Positions 53,368 to 62,208 are shown, counted from the stretch's first letter. The stretch: DNA of 64,000 bases from Actinokineospora xionganensis (GCF_014323725.1 NZ_JABVED010000011.1:1-64000), one strand, 5' to 3'. Notes: a model not told the origin generated them from the letters alone. Made by a program: numbers and translations.

Positions 53368-53722
53368 ACGACGCGACGCAGAACTCGTTGCCCTCAGGGT
53401 CGGCGAGGACCGACCACGTCAGGCCGGGGATCTTCTCCTCGCCCAGCACCGACGCGCCGAGGCCGACCAGCCGCTCGACCTCGGCGAGCCGGTCCTCGGT
53501 GTGGAAGTCGAGGTGCGCGCGGTTCTTGCCGTCGCGCTTCTCCGGCACGCGCTGCAGGCCGAGGTACGGGACCTCGCCGAGCGCGCTGCCCTCGGGCAGC
53601 AGCATGACGAACTCGCCGCCGTAGTCCTCGCTGATCTTGTAGTCCATCGCGGCCGCCCAGAACTCCGCCAGTGCTCGCGGATTCTCGCAGTCGATCGTGG
53701 TCCCGCCCAGGTGGATGGTCAT
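53357..53722 (-). CDS. VOC family protein (glyoxalase/bleomycin-resistance fold)
   Basis: 121 residues from the ATG at 53722; an ATG three codons earlier is equally possible. One VOC unit: [20 protein letters not shown], then [20 protein letters not shown] and [12 protein letters not shown]. Metal ligands of a functional enzyme are partly visible (H in HLDF, E in GNEF). Actinobacteria have many paralogues of unknown substrate. Confidence 0.85.
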   Translation of the reverse strand: MTIHLGGTTIDCENPRALAEFWAAAMDYKISEDYGGEFVMLLPEGSALGEVPYLGLQRVPEKRDGKNRAHLDFHTEDRLAEVERLVGLGASVLGEEKIPGLTWSVLADPEGNEFCVASSTE

Positions 53723-53838
53723 GGCGGGCATGCTGCACCCGACCACCGACAATTCCGCGACGTGTAACCCGAATGCGCAGGCCAGGGCCGGGTCACTACG
53801 CTTTGACCTGCTTTCTACGAGGCCTAGAGGAGTCCATT

Positions 53839-55587
53839 GTGATCACCAGGATGTCGTCGCTGTTCCTGCGCACGCTGCGCGAGGACCCGGCGGACGCCGA
53901 GGTGCCCAGCCACAAGCTGCTGGTCCGCGCCGGGTACGTCCGCCGCGTCGCACCGGGTGGTTACTCCTGGCTGCCGCTGGGCCTGCGCGTGCTGCGCAAC
54001 ATCGAGCGCGTCGTGCGCGAGGAGATGGACGCCATGGGCGCCCAGGAGATCCAGTTCCCCGCGCTGCTGCCCAAGGAGCCCTACGAGGCGACGAACCGGT
54101 GGACCGAGTACGGCCCGAACCTGTTCCGCCTCAAGGACCGCAAGGGCGCCGACTACCTGCTCGGCCCCACCCACGAGGAGCTGTTCACGCTCACCGTGAA
54201 GGGTGAGTACACCTCGTACAAGGACTACCCCGTCACGCTGTACCAGATCCAGACCAAGTACCGCGACGAAGCGCGTCCCCGCGCGGGCATCCTGCGTGGC
54301 CGCGAGTTCCTGATGAAGGACTCGTACTCGTTCGACCTCACCGACGACGGCTTGTCCGAGAGCTACCAGAAGCACCGCGCGGCCTACATCAAGATCTTCG
54401 ACCGCCTCGGCATCGAGTACGTGATCTGCTCGGCCACCTCCGGGGCGATGGGCGGGTCGGCGTCCGAGGAGTTCCTGGCCGTCGCGGAGACCGGTGAGGA
54501 CACGTTCGTCCGCGCCACCGAGTCGGACTACGCGGCCAATGTCGAGGCTGTCGTCACCCAGGCGCCCCCCGCGATCCCGCTTGAGGGACTGCCCGACGCC
54601 CAGGTTCACCACACGCCGGACACCCCGACCATCGAGACCCTGGTCAACTTCCTCAATGGCGCGAACCTGGGCCGCACCTTCACCGCGGCGGACACGCTCA
54701 AGAACGTGCTCCTGAAGACCCGCAAGCCGGGGGAGACCGACTGGGAGCTGGTGGCCGTCGGACTGCCCGGCGACCGCGAGGTCGACATGAAGCGTCTCGA
54801 GGCGTCGCTGGAGCCCGCCGAGGTCGCCATCCTCGAAGAGGCGGACTTCGCCAAGAACCCGTTCCTGGTGAAGGGCTACATCGGCCCGAAGGCGTTGCTG
54901 GACAACGGGGTCCGCTACCTCGTCGACCCGCGCGTGGTCACCGGCACCGCCTGGGTGACCGGCGCCGACAAGTCCGACCACCACGTGGTCGACCTGGTCG
55001 CGGGCCGCGACTTCACTCCCGACGGCACCATCGAGGCCGCCGAGGTCCGCGAGGGCGACCCCGCCCCCGACGGCGGCGGCACCCTGGTCGCGGCGCGCGG
55101 CATCGAGATCGGCCACATCTTCCAACTGGGCCGCAAATACGCCGACGCCTTCGCCCTCGACGCGCTCGGCCCGGACTCCAAGCCCGTGCGGATCACCATG
55201 GGCTCCTACGGCGTCGGCGTCTCCCGGCTGGTCGCGGTGCTCGTGGAACAGAGCCACGACGAGCTGGGCATCGTGTGGCCGCGCGGCATCGCCCCCGCCG
55301 ACATCCACCTGGTGATCGCGGGCAAGGACGACACCCTGCGCGCGGGCGGCGAGGCACTGGCCGCCGAGTTGGACGCGGCCGGGCTGTCGGTGCTGCTGGA
55401 CGACCGTCCGGCTTCGCCCGGGGTCAAGTTCAAGGACGCCGAGCTGATCGGTGTGCCGACGATCGTGGTCGTCGGGCGTGGACTGGCGAATGGTGTGGTC
55501 GAGGTCAAGGACCGGGCGACCGGGGAGAAGGCCGAGGTCGGTGTGGACGAGGTTGTCGCACACCTGACTGGGCTTGTTCGGGGCTGA
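53839..55587 (+). CDS. proS: Prolyl-tRNA synthetase (bacterial type, with INS domain)
   Basis: 582 residues. Class II synthetase: motif 1 region [23 protein letters not shown], motif 2 [21 protein letters not shown] (read in parts), the editing INS domain at about 225-400, motif 3 [14 protein letters not shown], and an anticodon-binding domain at the end. GTG start with GAGGAG upstream; longer frame discarded. M. tuberculosis has proS (Rv2845c) next to the same set of genes. A strong terminator follows. Confidence 0.96.
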   Translation: MITRMSSLFLRTLREDPADAEVPSHKLLVRAGYVRRVAPGGYSWLPLGLRVLRNIERVVREEMDAMGAQEIQFPALLPKEPYEATNRWTEYGPNLFRLKDRKGADYLLGPTHEELFTLTVKGEYTSYKDYPVTLYQIQTKYRDEARPRAGILRGREFLMKDSYSFDLTDDGLSESYQKHRAAYIKIFDRLGIEYVICSATSGAMGGSASEEFLAVAETGEDTFVRATESDYAANVEAVVTQAPPAIPLEGLPDAQVHHTPDTPTIETLVNFLNGANLGRTFTAADTLKNVLLKTRKPGETDWELVAVGLPGDREVDMKRLEASLEPAEVAILEEADFAKNPFLVKGYIGPKALLDNGVRYLVDPRVVTGTAWVTGADKSDHHVVDLVAGRDFTPDGTIEAAEVREGDPAPDGGGTLVAARGIEIGHIFQLGRKYADAFALDALGPDSKPVRITMGSYGVGVSRLVAVLVEQSHDELGIVWPRGIAPADIHLVIAGKDDTLRAGGEALAAELDAAGLSVLLDDRPASPGVKFKDAELIGVPTIVVVGRGLANGVVEVKDRATGEKAEVGVDEVVAHLTGLVRG

Positions 55588-55602
55588 CCGACGGGCATGC
55601 GA

Positions 55603-55637
55603 AATGGGGTGCGGGGCCGATGGCCCCGCACCCCATT
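55603..55637 (+). terminator. Intrinsic terminator of proS
   Basis: Perfect 16-bp stem AATGGGGTGCGGGGCC / GGCCCCGCACCCCATT with a 3-nt GAT loop, 16 nt after the proS stop, followed by CGTTTGCT. Confidence 0.85.
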
Positions 55638-55689
55638 CGTTTGCTCATAGTCCTCGTGAACGCGATCGCCACGCCCGCCACCACGGAAG

Positions 55690-55717
55690 TTGTCCACAAC
55701 CCGCTTGCCTATCCACA
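55690..55717 (+). other. Two DnaA-box-like sequences
   Basis: TTGTCCACA (55690-55698) is the perfect actinobacterial DnaA box; CTATCCACA (55709-55717) differs at two positions. They have the same orientation, 19 bp apart, in the non-coding gap between proS and the convergent lipoprotein-like gene. No origin-type neighbours (dnaA, dnaN, AT-rich region) are present, so an origin is unlikely; DnaA titration is possible. Confidence 0.45.
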
Positions 55718-55815
55718 GGCGCCCCGAGACAACCCGGTCCTGTCGGTGCCCGCCGATAGACTGGCCAAGGGCAGTGCCCCCCAGGGAGGGCGGGGGTTTG
55801 CGGTGGCTCCGTTTT

Positions 55816-56781
55816 TCATTCCTTGTAGATTCGCAGGCTGGCGATGATCTTCTGGAGCGTCTCGGCGGGCAGCGCGTCGGGGACGCCCTGGTCCATGTAG
55901 CTGATGAAGATCGCTGTCTTGCCGCCCTCGATCTTGAAGGCCACCGAGGTGAACTCGACCGTCGGGGACGCGCATTCGCCCGGCTGGTTGACCGTCAGCG
56001 TGCCCTTCGCGGTCATCGCATCGATCTTGCCCTGGCCCACTTTGGTGGCCACCGGTTCGGTGTAGGTCACCGGCGCCTTCGAATCGTCCTTGTTCAGCGC
56101 GGCGGCCTCGGCGAAGACCTTCACGCCGTTCTTCGCGCCCAGGGTGAGGTCGAGGTTTTCCACCGACACCAGGCCGACGTGGCCCCGGTAGGAGCCGCGC
56201 ACGTTGGTGCAGGCGTTCTCCCGGTACGTCGACACACCGTGCATGATCGCCTTGGGCTTGCCCGCGTTGTCCTCGAAGCCGACGACCATGCCGGGCGTCT
56301 CGATCTTCCAGTCGGTGGGCACGTCGTAGGCGACGTTCTCCTTGTACGACAGCACACCCTGGAATCCCGGGGTGACCGCGTCGACCTTGATCTCCTCGAC
56401 CTCGGTCGGGGTCTTGTTCGTGGTGGGCTTCTTGGCCGTGGTCTTCGTCGGCGACGGCTTGCCCTTGGTCGTTGTCGGCGCGCTGGACGACGACGCGGGC
56501 CCGGCGATGGGGGCCTGCTCGGGCGTGTCATCCTCGCTCAGCAGGAAGTAGGCGCCGACACCGCCGCCGCCGAGGACCAGGAGCGCGACCAGCGCGATGA
56601 TCCACGGCGCGTTGTTGCTCTTCGGCGGCTCGGGCGGCTGGTACATGCCGAAACCCTGGTAGCCGCCGTAGGGCTGCTGTTGCTGGGGCTGGCCCTGGAA
56701 GGGCGCGGGCTGACCGGTCATCGGGTCCACTTGGTACTGCGGCTGCGGTTCCTGCCAGTACGGACCCCCTGGGGTGCTCAT
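55816..56781 (-). CDS. Membrane-anchored extracytoplasmic protein with Pro/Gln-rich N-terminus
   Basis: 321 residues from the ATG at 56781. Cytosolic P/Q/G-rich stretch (1-55), one transmembrane helix (APWIIALVALLVLGGGGVGAYFLL trimmed to 58-81), a Ser/Thr/Lys/Pro linker, and a beta-rich outer domain (about 145-320) with two cysteines (ENACTN, GECASP). The outer domain resembles that of the gene at 57572, suggesting a shared actinobacterial family (DUF8017-like); function unknown. ATGA overlap with the HAD gene upstream. Confidence 0.75.
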   Translation of the reverse strand: MSTPGGPYWQEPQPQYQVDPMTGQPAPFQGQPQQQQPYGGYQGFGMYQPPEPPKSNNAPWIIALVALLVLGGGGVGAYFLLSEDDTPEQAPIAGPASSSSAPTTTKGKPSPTKTTAKKPTTNKTPTEVEEIKVDAVTPGFQGVLSYKENVAYDVPTDWKIETPGMVVGFEDNAGKPKAIMHGVSTYRENACTNVRGSYRGHVGLVSVENLDLTLGAKNGVKVFAEAAALNKDDSKAPVTYTEPVATKVGQGKIDAMTAKGTLTVNQPGECASPTVEFTSVAFKIEGGKTAIFISYMDQGVPDALPAETLQKIIASLRIYKE

Positions 56782-57521
56782 GCCCGGAACGGTATCCGGC
56801 CCCCAGTTGCCCGCGTGCCGGAACCCACGCATCCGAGCAGGCAGGCCAGCACGGCGGGGGTGTCGGCCAGGTCGTCGAGGACCGCGCGGGCGCCCGCGGC
56901 GGCCAGTTGCTCGGCGCTGTGCCGCCCGGTGGCCACGCCGATGGCGACGGCGTCGTGGTGCAGGGCGGCGGCGATGTCGTGCGGGGTGTCGCCGATGACG
57001 ATCACCGAATCGGGGGTGAAGGTCGTCGCGTGTTTGTCGCTCGCCGCGCGGATGGCGGCGAGGACGAGTTCGTGGCGGTCTTCGGACAGCGTGCCGTAGC
57101 CGCCGATCTCGAGGTCGATGAACCCGTCGAGGCCGAACGGGATGAGCTTGTGCGCGGCCACCTCCGGCAGGTTGCCGGTGACCAGGGACTGCACGACGTC
57201 GTCGCGGTCGGCGAGGGCGGCGAGGATCTCCGTGGCGCCGGGCAGCGCGCGGCCGACGGCGGCCAGGTCGCCCTCGGTGGCGAGGCGGACCAGTTCGGCG
57301 TACATCCGGGCGATGTTGTCCTCGGTGGGCTCGGCGTCGTGCGCCAGCAGCATCTCGGTGGCGATCGAGCGCTCCGTGCGGCCCGGGAACACCGGGACAT
57401 GGCTGATCTCCACGCCGAGGACCGTGGTCAGCGCCTCGCCGTACCAGCGGCGGCCGATGCCGCTGAAGTCGACGAGGGTGAGGTCGATGTCCCAGAGCAC
57501 GAGGGTGGAGGGTGCGGTCAC
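56778..57521 (-). CDS. HAD-superfamily phosphatase (Gph-like)
   Basis: 247 residues from the GTG at 57521. Motif I D11-I-D13 (LWDIDLTL), a cap domain (about 20-95), motif II TGNLPEVAAHKL, and motif IV VIGDTPHDIAAA. Likely a phosphoglycolate-type phosphatase. The frame is open far upstream but without homology. Stop overlaps the next ATG. Confidence 0.88.
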   Translation of the reverse strand: MTAPSTLVLWDIDLTLVDFSGIGRRWYGEALTTVLGVEISHVPVFPGRTERSIATEMLLAHDAEPTEDNIARMYAELVRLATEGDLAAVGRALPGATEILAALADRDDVVQSLVTGNLPEVAAHKLIPFGLDGFIDLEIGGYGTLSEDRHELVLAAIRAASDKHATTFTPDSVIVIGDTPHDIAAALHHDAVAIGVATGRHSAEQLAAAGARAVLDDLADTPAVLACLLGCVGSGTRATGGRIPFRA

Positions 57522-57571
57522 CCAGCCATGGTGGCACGGGTCGCCGACAGCTTTCCGCCCGTTGGGACGGT

Positions 57572-58276
57572 TCAACCGGAAGGACGCACGCTGTCGGTGA
57601 TCGTCCGCACTTCGTCGGGGCTGACGAGCGGGGCGCTCGGCGTCGACCCCGTGTCCGCGTCGGCGGCGAGGACGACGACCGACGTGCCCGCCGCGGTGCT
57701 CAGAGCGACGACCACGATCGTTCCCTTGGTGCTCGCGCAGTGGTCCGCGCTCTCGGCGGTGACCTCGGCGTCGGCCCGGACGATCGTGCCCCGGGCGCCT
57801 GTGCGGGTGATCGGCATCGGCGCGGAAAGGGTGACCTGGGCGGTCTGGCTGCCGTCGCTGTACTGGTCGGCGGCGACGGCGGCGGCGAGTTCGGCGGCGG
57901 CGTCCGCGGGATCGCCATGGGTCAGGCCGCTGCCGCTGAAGGCGCGGCCGTACTCGGCGCCCTGGCACAGGTAGGGGCCGAAGTCGGCGAGGTGCCCGAG
58001 TTCGACCCCGCTGGAGGACTCCAGGGTCTCGGTGCCCTCGGCGAGGGTCCAGCCGGGCGGGACCTCGTAGGTGAGCGCGGCGGTCTTGTCGGTGACGACC
58101 TGCCAGCCGGGCACGGTCGGCACGACCGGGGCGGCCTCGCGGGTGGCGGTGGGGCGGGGTGGTTCGCTGACCTCGGTCCGGTGCTGGTCCGCCGCGTCGA
58201 GGGTGGACACCGTGACTATCGCGCCTGCGAGGACCGCGAGCGAGATCGCGCCGATGGCCGCACGCTGGATTCGCAC
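57572..58276 (-). CDS. Secreted or membrane-anchored protein, DUF8017-like
   Basis: 234 residues. N-terminal hydrophobic segment (AIGAISLAVLAGAIVTVSTL), Pro/Thr linker, then a beta domain (PGWQVVTDKTAALTYEVPPG, YLCQGAEYGRAF, DHCASTKGTIVVVALS) related in pattern to the outer domain of the gene at 55816. Two cysteines probably pair. TACGGT on the minus strand ends 7 nt before the GTG start: leaderless. Confidence 0.7.
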   Translation of the reverse strand: MRIQRAAIGAISLAVLAGAIVTVSTLDAADQHRTEVSEPPRPTATREAAPVVPTVPGWQVVTDKTAALTYEVPPGWTLAEGTETLESSSGVELGHLADFGPYLCQGAEYGRAFSGSGLTHGDPADAAAELAAAVAADQYSDGSQTAQVTLSAPMPITRTGARGTIVRADAEVTAESADHCASTKGTIVVVALSTAAGTSVVVLAADADTGSTPSAPLVSPDEVRTITDSVRPSG

Positions 58277-58302
58277 ACCGCAGACCGTAGCGGGTGCCGT
58301 TA

Positions 58303-58363
58303 TTCAACGCGTGTTGATCTGATCGAAGGGCAGGCGTACCGTTCGAATTCAACGCGCAATGAA
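58303..58363 (+). promoter_or_regulatory. Promoter with two TetR-type operator-like sites
   Basis: -35 TTGATC (58314-58319), 17-nt spacer, -10 TACCGT (58337-58342). TTCAACGCGTGTTGA (58303-58317) overlaps the -35 box and TTCAACGCGCAATGAA (58348-58363) lies at the start point; both share TTCAACGCG and end in inverted TGA(A), 45 bp apart. This arrangement suits a TetR-family repressor, whose gene is not in the window. Confidence 0.6.
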
Positions 58364-58377
58364 CTCAGGAGGCGGAC

Positions 58378-59382
58378 ATGTCCGGACCCAAGCGAACCGG
58401 TGCTCTCGTCGTGGCGCTGTCGATCGCGGGAGCGCTCGTCGCGGCCCTGCTGGGCCTTTTGACCTTCGGCGCCCAGGCCACCTCGCGACCCGAGGCCGTC
58501 CCGCTGGCCATTTCGGCGCCAGGCCCGCTGCGGCCCATTGCCGACCGGGTCGCTTCGCGCGGGGGCGAGGCGGTGTCCTGGCGGGTCGACACCCCGGAGG
58601 GCGCGCGGCAGCGGCTCGCGGACAAGGACGTCTACGGAGTCCTCGAACTGGCGCCCGCGGCCAACGGCGTGGGCGCGACCATCGTGGTGTCGGGCGCGGT
58701 CAACCCGCAGGGCACCCAGATCGCCCAGCAGGTGCTGACCGGAGCCGCCCAGGCGATGGGCGCCCAGGTCACCACCGTCACGCTCAACCCGGTCAGCGTC
58801 GCGGGCCGCACGGCCCCGCTGGCGGCCACGGCGCTGCTGTGGGTCGGCGGGCTGGTCGCGGGAATCGGACTCGTGGTGGCGTCGGCGCGGTTAGGTCTCC
58901 GAGTCGGACGGCGTCACCGCCTCGCCTTGGTCGCCGCGGCGAGCCTCACGACCGCGGCCGCGGTGGTCGGGCTGCTGGCGCTGTGGGACTCGGCGCTGCC
59001 GCTGACCTGGGACGTGCTCGGCTTCCTGCTCCTCGCCGCCGTGGCGTTCGTGTCGGTCCAGGGCGGTCTGCTGCGGCTTCTGGGCATCCGGGCGGCGGCG
59101 ATCCTGGGTCCGCTGTACCTGATCGCGCCCGCGGTGGCCGGGCAGTTGCCGGAGCTGCTGAACCCGGCGTACCGGGCGCTGCTGTGGTCGTGGACGCCGT
59201 TCCGCTTCGCCGCCGAGGGGCTGCGGAGTCTGCTGCAGGGCACGGGCTCGGCGCCGGACGTGCGGCTGGGCGTGATCGTGCTCGGATCGATGGCGGTGGT
59301 CGGACTCGTGTTGCTGGTGCTGCCCGGTAAGTCCGCTCCGGCGCCCGCGCCGGAGGCGCGACGGGTGCCGGAGCACGTCTGA
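58378..59382 (+). CDS. ABC-2/YhgE-Pip-like membrane protein
   Basis: 334 residues. N-terminal helix (VVALSIAGALVAALLGLLTF), an extracytoplasmic loop of about 110 residues, then five C-terminal helices (ATALLWVGGLVAGIGLVVAS, LVAAASLTTAAAVVGLLALW, DVLGFLLLAAVAFVSVQGGL, and two more). This is the topology of YhgE/Pip and ABC-2-type permeases, which export drugs or peptides. No ATPase gene is adjacent. GGAGGCGGAC precedes the ATG. Likely induced through the TetR-type sites upstream. Confidence 0.75.
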   Translation: MSGPKRTGALVVALSIAGALVAALLGLLTFGAQATSRPEAVPLAISAPGPLRPIADRVASRGGEAVSWRVDTPEGARQRLADKDVYGVLELAPAANGVGATIVVSGAVNPQGTQIAQQVLTGAAQAMGAQVTTVTLNPVSVAGRTAPLAATALLWVGGLVAGIGLVVASARLGLRVGRRHRLALVAAASLTTAAAVVGLLALWDSALPLTWDVLGFLLLAAVAFVSVQGGLLRLLGIRAAAILGPLYLIAPAVAGQLPELLNPAYRALLWSWTPFRFAAEGLRSLLQGTGSAPDVRLGVIVLGSMAVVGLVLLVLPGKSAPAPAPEARRVPEHV

Positions 59383-59394
59383 CCGGTCGAGTAG

Positions 59395-59457
59395 GTGTCG
59401 GGAACGTGGAACTCGGTGTCGGGAACGTGGGACTCGGTGTCGGGAACGTGGGACTCG
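59395..59457. repeat. 3 x 21-bp tandem repeat carrying the GAACGTGGRACTC core
   Basis: Units 59395-59415, 59416-59436 and 59437-59457, identical but for one base in the core (GGAACTC versus GGGACTC); the linker is GGTGTCGG each time. The last core runs into GCGG. Same core, same period and same final GGGACTCGCG as the arms of the inverted repeat at 16379-16546. Lies between convergent genes. Confidence 0.9.
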
Positions 59458-59501
59458 CGGTTTCTCCGGTGAACTCGCTTGCCGGGAGGGCGACTCGCTG
59501 G

Positions 59502-59912
59502 TCAGGCGGGGAGGTAGCTGAGGCGGATCTTGCGCACGTGGTTGTCGGTGTTGGTGTCGACCAGGCAGATCGACTGCCAGGTGCCCAGGGCCAGCGTCCC
59601 CGCCATGACGGGGATGCTCGCGTACGGCGGCAGGAACGCCGGGAGGACGTGGTCGCGGCCATGACCCGGGCTGCCGTGGCGGTGCCGCCAGCGGTCGTCG
59701 GCGGGCAGCAGGTCGCCCAGGGCCCGCAGGAGGTCGGTGTCGCTGCCCGCGCCGGTCTCGATCACGGCCAGACCCGCGGTGGCGTGCGGGACCCATACGT
59801 GGAGCAGGCCGTCGGTGGCGTCGGCGTCGGTCAGGAAGCGGGCGCACCGGTCGGTGAGGTCCACGACGACCTCGGTGTCCCCGGTGTTGATCTCTATTTC
59901 CTCGCTGTGCAC
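59502..59912 (-). CDS. YjbQ family protein (UPF0047)
   Basis: 136 residues. Family motifs VDLTDRCARFL, GLLHVWVPHATAGLAVIE, and GTWQSICLVDTNTDNHVRKI. Members have been reported as secondary thiamine-phosphate synthases; the main role is uncertain. The minus-strand -10 box TACGGT ends 6 nt before the GTG: leaderless, sharing its promoter with the divergent gene. Confidence 0.9.
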   Translation of the reverse strand: MHSEEIEINTGDTEVVVDLTDRCARFLTDADATDGLLHVWVPHATAGLAVIETGAGSDTDLLRALGDLLPADDRWRHRHGSPGHGRDHVLPAFLPPYASIPVMAGTLALGTWQSICLVDTNTDNHVRKIRLSYLPA

Positions 59913-59918
59913 GAGACC

Positions 59919-59928
59919 ACCGTAAGGT
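59919..59928. promoter_or_regulatory. Overlapping divergent -10 boxes for two leaderless genes
   Basis: In ACCGTAAGGT the minus strand reads TACGGT (59919-59924) and the plus strand TAAGGT (59923-59928); the two hexamers share TA. The YjbQ gene starts 6 nt to the left and the aminotransferase gene 7 nt to the right, so one symmetric element seems to start both leaderless transcripts. Confidence 0.7.
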
Positions 59929-59935
59929 CGAAAGC

Positions 59936-60943
59936 GTGCGCATGGCTTACGGAGAGCGGTTCGACGTCCCCGCCGGGTATCTCAACACCGCCAGCATCGG
60001 TGTCCCACCGGCCTTCGCGGCCGACGCCATGGCGGAGGTGATCGACCGCTGGCGGCGCGGGGACACCAACGCCCCCGAGTTCGACGAGCCGGTCGCGACC
60101 GCGCGGGCCGCCTGGGCGCGGATCGTCGGCGTCGACGCCGACCGGGTGGCGATCGCGTCGGGCGTGTCCCAACTGGTCGGGCAGGTCGCCGCGGGCGTGC
60201 CGGACGGGACCCGGGTGCTCGTCGCGGCCGGTGAGTTCACCAGCGCGACGTTCCCGTTCGCCGCGCAGGGTCGCGGAATCACCGTCACGGAAGTGCCGCT
60301 CGCTCAGATCGCCGAGCGCGCGTCCGATTTCGACCTTGTCGCGGTCAGTGTCGTGCAGTCGGCCGACGGCGCGATCGTCGACCTGGAGGGCCTGCGCGCC
60401 GCGGGCACCCGCGTCCTGCTCGACGTCACCCAGGCGGCGGGCTGGCTGCCGCTCGACCTCGGCTGGGCGGACTGGGTGGTCGGTGGCAGCTACAAGTGGC
60501 TGCTGTCCCCGCGCGGGTCGGCCTGGCTGGCGATCCGCGCGGACGTCGAGGAACTGACCAAGCCGGTCGGCGCCAACTGGTACGCGGGGGAGAACCCGTG
60601 GGACACCGTCTACGGCCTCCCGCTGCGCCTCGCGTCCAACGCGCGGGCGTTCGACCTGTCCCCGGACTGGTTCGCGCAGGTCGGCGCCGCGAGCGCGCTG
60701 CCATGGCTCGCGGGCCAGGACATGAACGAGATCCACGCCCACTGCGTCGGCCTGGCCGACAAGTTCCTGGCAGGACTGGACCTGCCGCCCGAGGGCTCGG
60801 CGATCGTCTCCATCGACCGGTCGGCCGAAAGCCTCACCGCGGCAGGCATCCGCTGCGCGTCCCGCGCGGGTCGCACGCGGCTGGCTTTCCACCTCTACTC
60901 GACCGAGGAGGACGTCGACCTCGCGCTGGCCGCACTGCGCTGA
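59936..60943 (+). CDS. Class V aminotransferase-like PLP enzyme
   Basis: 335 residues. PLP lysine K187 in GGSYKWLLSPRG, Asp163 in LLDVTQAAGW, and the N-terminal YLNTASIGVPP. Shorter than most class V enzymes (about 380-400). It resembles the EgtE-type/isopenicillin-epimerase-like branch but no other ergothioneine gene is present, so the substrate is open. GTG start 7 nt after the -10 box. Confidence 0.83.
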   Translation: MRMAYGERFDVPAGYLNTASIGVPPAFAADAMAEVIDRWRRGDTNAPEFDEPVATARAAWARIVGVDADRVAIASGVSQLVGQVAAGVPDGTRVLVAAGEFTSATFPFAAQGRGITVTEVPLAQIAERASDFDLVAVSVVQSADGAIVDLEGLRAAGTRVLLDVTQAAGWLPLDLGWADWVVGGSYKWLLSPRGSAWLAIRADVEELTKPVGANWYAGENPWDTVYGLPLRLASNARAFDLSPDWFAQVGAASALPWLAGQDMNEIHAHCVGLADKFLAGLDLPPEGSAIVSIDRSAESLTAAGIRCASRAGRTRLAFHLYSTEEDVDLALAALR

Positions 60944-61013
60944 ACTGGACATTCGCAACTAATTCGACGGGAGGCCTGACGTGGGGCGCCCAGACCGTTT
61001 ACGGTGACCAGTC

Positions 61014-61754
61014 GTGTCGGCACCCCAGCGTCCAGAACAGCCTCCGCAGCACCGCCCAGGTGAGACGGAGTGGATTCCGCGCGTCACGGACACGCCCCGC
61101 CGCGACGAGCCGTTCCACTTCACCGAGGAGCAGCCCGAACCGGAGCCCGCCCCGGCCATGACCTGGGCGATGCGGATCCTGGGCCTGGTCGCGGTGGCGG
61201 TGCTGTCGGGCGTTGTGTACTGGTACATCACGATCAACGACAAGCCCGCCGGTGGCGGTGCCGGTCAGCAGACCACGGCCGCCCCACGCGAAGGCGTCTA
61301 CGACTTCGCGGTGCACCCGCAGGTGAAGACACCGAGGCTGGACACCGACTGCCCAGGCCACGCCTACGGCAAGACGAAGACCTTCCTTGCCGGGCCGGGT
61401 GTCTGCACCAAACTCGTCCAGGCGGCCTACACGACGAAAGCCGAAGGCCGGGATGTCCTGATCACCGTGTCGGTGTTGCACCTGTCGAGCCAGGACAAGG
61501 CGCTCGAACTTCAGGCGTTGACCATGGAGAACAACACGGGCAACGTCAGCGACCTCGTCCTGCAGAAGGTCATCAAGGTCGATGGACTCGACTCGCTGGC
61601 CAAGGGCGGTGGTTACCAATCGCGCGTCGAAGGCTCGGTCATCACCATCGTCGAAGGCGACTTCACCAATCGCGGCGAGAAGGACGAGAAGACGCTCGAC
61701 GCAGTCTGCGAGGACGCGCTCAGGCTGGGTAAGACGATCGACCCGGGTGCCTGA
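61014..61754 (+). CDS. Single-pass membrane protein with extracytoplasmic domain, unknown function
   Basis: 246 residues. Proline-rich, acidic cytosolic N-terminus (1-50), one helix (AMRILGLVAVAVLSGVVYWY), then an outer domain with three cysteines (DTDCPGHAYG, GPGVCTKLV, DAVCEDALR). No family recognised. TACGGT (61000-61005) ends 8 nt before the GTG start. Confidence 0.7.
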   Translation: MSAPQRPEQPPQHRPGETEWIPRVTDTPRRDEPFHFTEEQPEPEPAPAMTWAMRILGLVAVAVLSGVVYWYITINDKPAGGGAGQQTTAAPREGVYDFAVHPQVKTPRLDTDCPGHAYGKTKTFLAGPGVCTKLVQAAYTTKAEGRDVLITVSVLHLSSQDKALELQALTMENNTGNVSDLVLQKVIKVDGLDSLAKGGGYQSRVEGSVITIVEGDFTNRGEKDEKTLDAVCEDALRLGKTIDPGA

Positions 61755-61755
61755 A

Positions 61756-62208
61756 CTAGGGCAGTCCCGGCTGAGCGGGGCTGAGCGGGGCGATCCCGGC
61801 CAGTTTGCGCCACCTGGCCGCCCGCACCGCCGCCGCCGTCAGACCCTCCAACGCAGTCTTGCGCACGTCGGCATCGTCACACCGTTCCAGCGCCGCCCGC
61901 CACGCCACGGTCGCGTCCTGTTCGGCCGTCACCAGCACCGCCAGCGCCGAGGCCTCGTCGGTCACCGGCTGCGGGGTCAGATACGCGGCCTTCGCGGGCT
62001 CCGGTGTCTTCCCGAACCGCCCCAGCAGTCGCGCGATTGCGTCGCGACGGGCGCGGTGAGCCGTGGCGCCATCGCGGATCGGGGCGTCGAATGAGGCCTT
62101 GAGGAAGGCGCTGACCAGGCCGTACACCCAGATCGCGGCGTGCTCGGTGCCCAGCGCGGCCTGAACGGCGGCCACTGTGTCGTCGGGAAGCGTGGGTTGC
62201 TGGTTCAT
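61756..62208 (-). CDS. Ferritin-like domain protein (DUF4439)
   Basis: 150 residues from the ATG at 62208. All-helical; LGTEHAAIWVYGLVSAF with Glu and His and LVTAEQDATVAWRAAL with Glu fit a ferritin-like bundle. Start overlaps the stop of the lipoprotein gene upstream (ATGA): the two form an operon. Role unknown, perhaps iron or redox-related. Confidence 0.83.
   Translation of the reverse strand: MNQQPTLPDDTVAAVQAALGTEHAAIWVYGLVSAFLKASFDAPIRDGATAHRARRDAIARLLGRFGKTPEPAKAAYLTPQPVTDEASALAVLVTAEQDATVAWRAALERCDDADVRKTALEGLTAAAVRAARWRKLAGIAPLSPAQPGLP

Noticed and set aside
53824-55563. 579-codon minus-strand open frame
   Set aside because: Exact antisense shadow of proS; no start signal and biased composition.
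55690-55717. Origin of replication
   Set aside because: Only two DnaA boxes, no AT-rich region, and no dnaA/dnaN/gyr genes.
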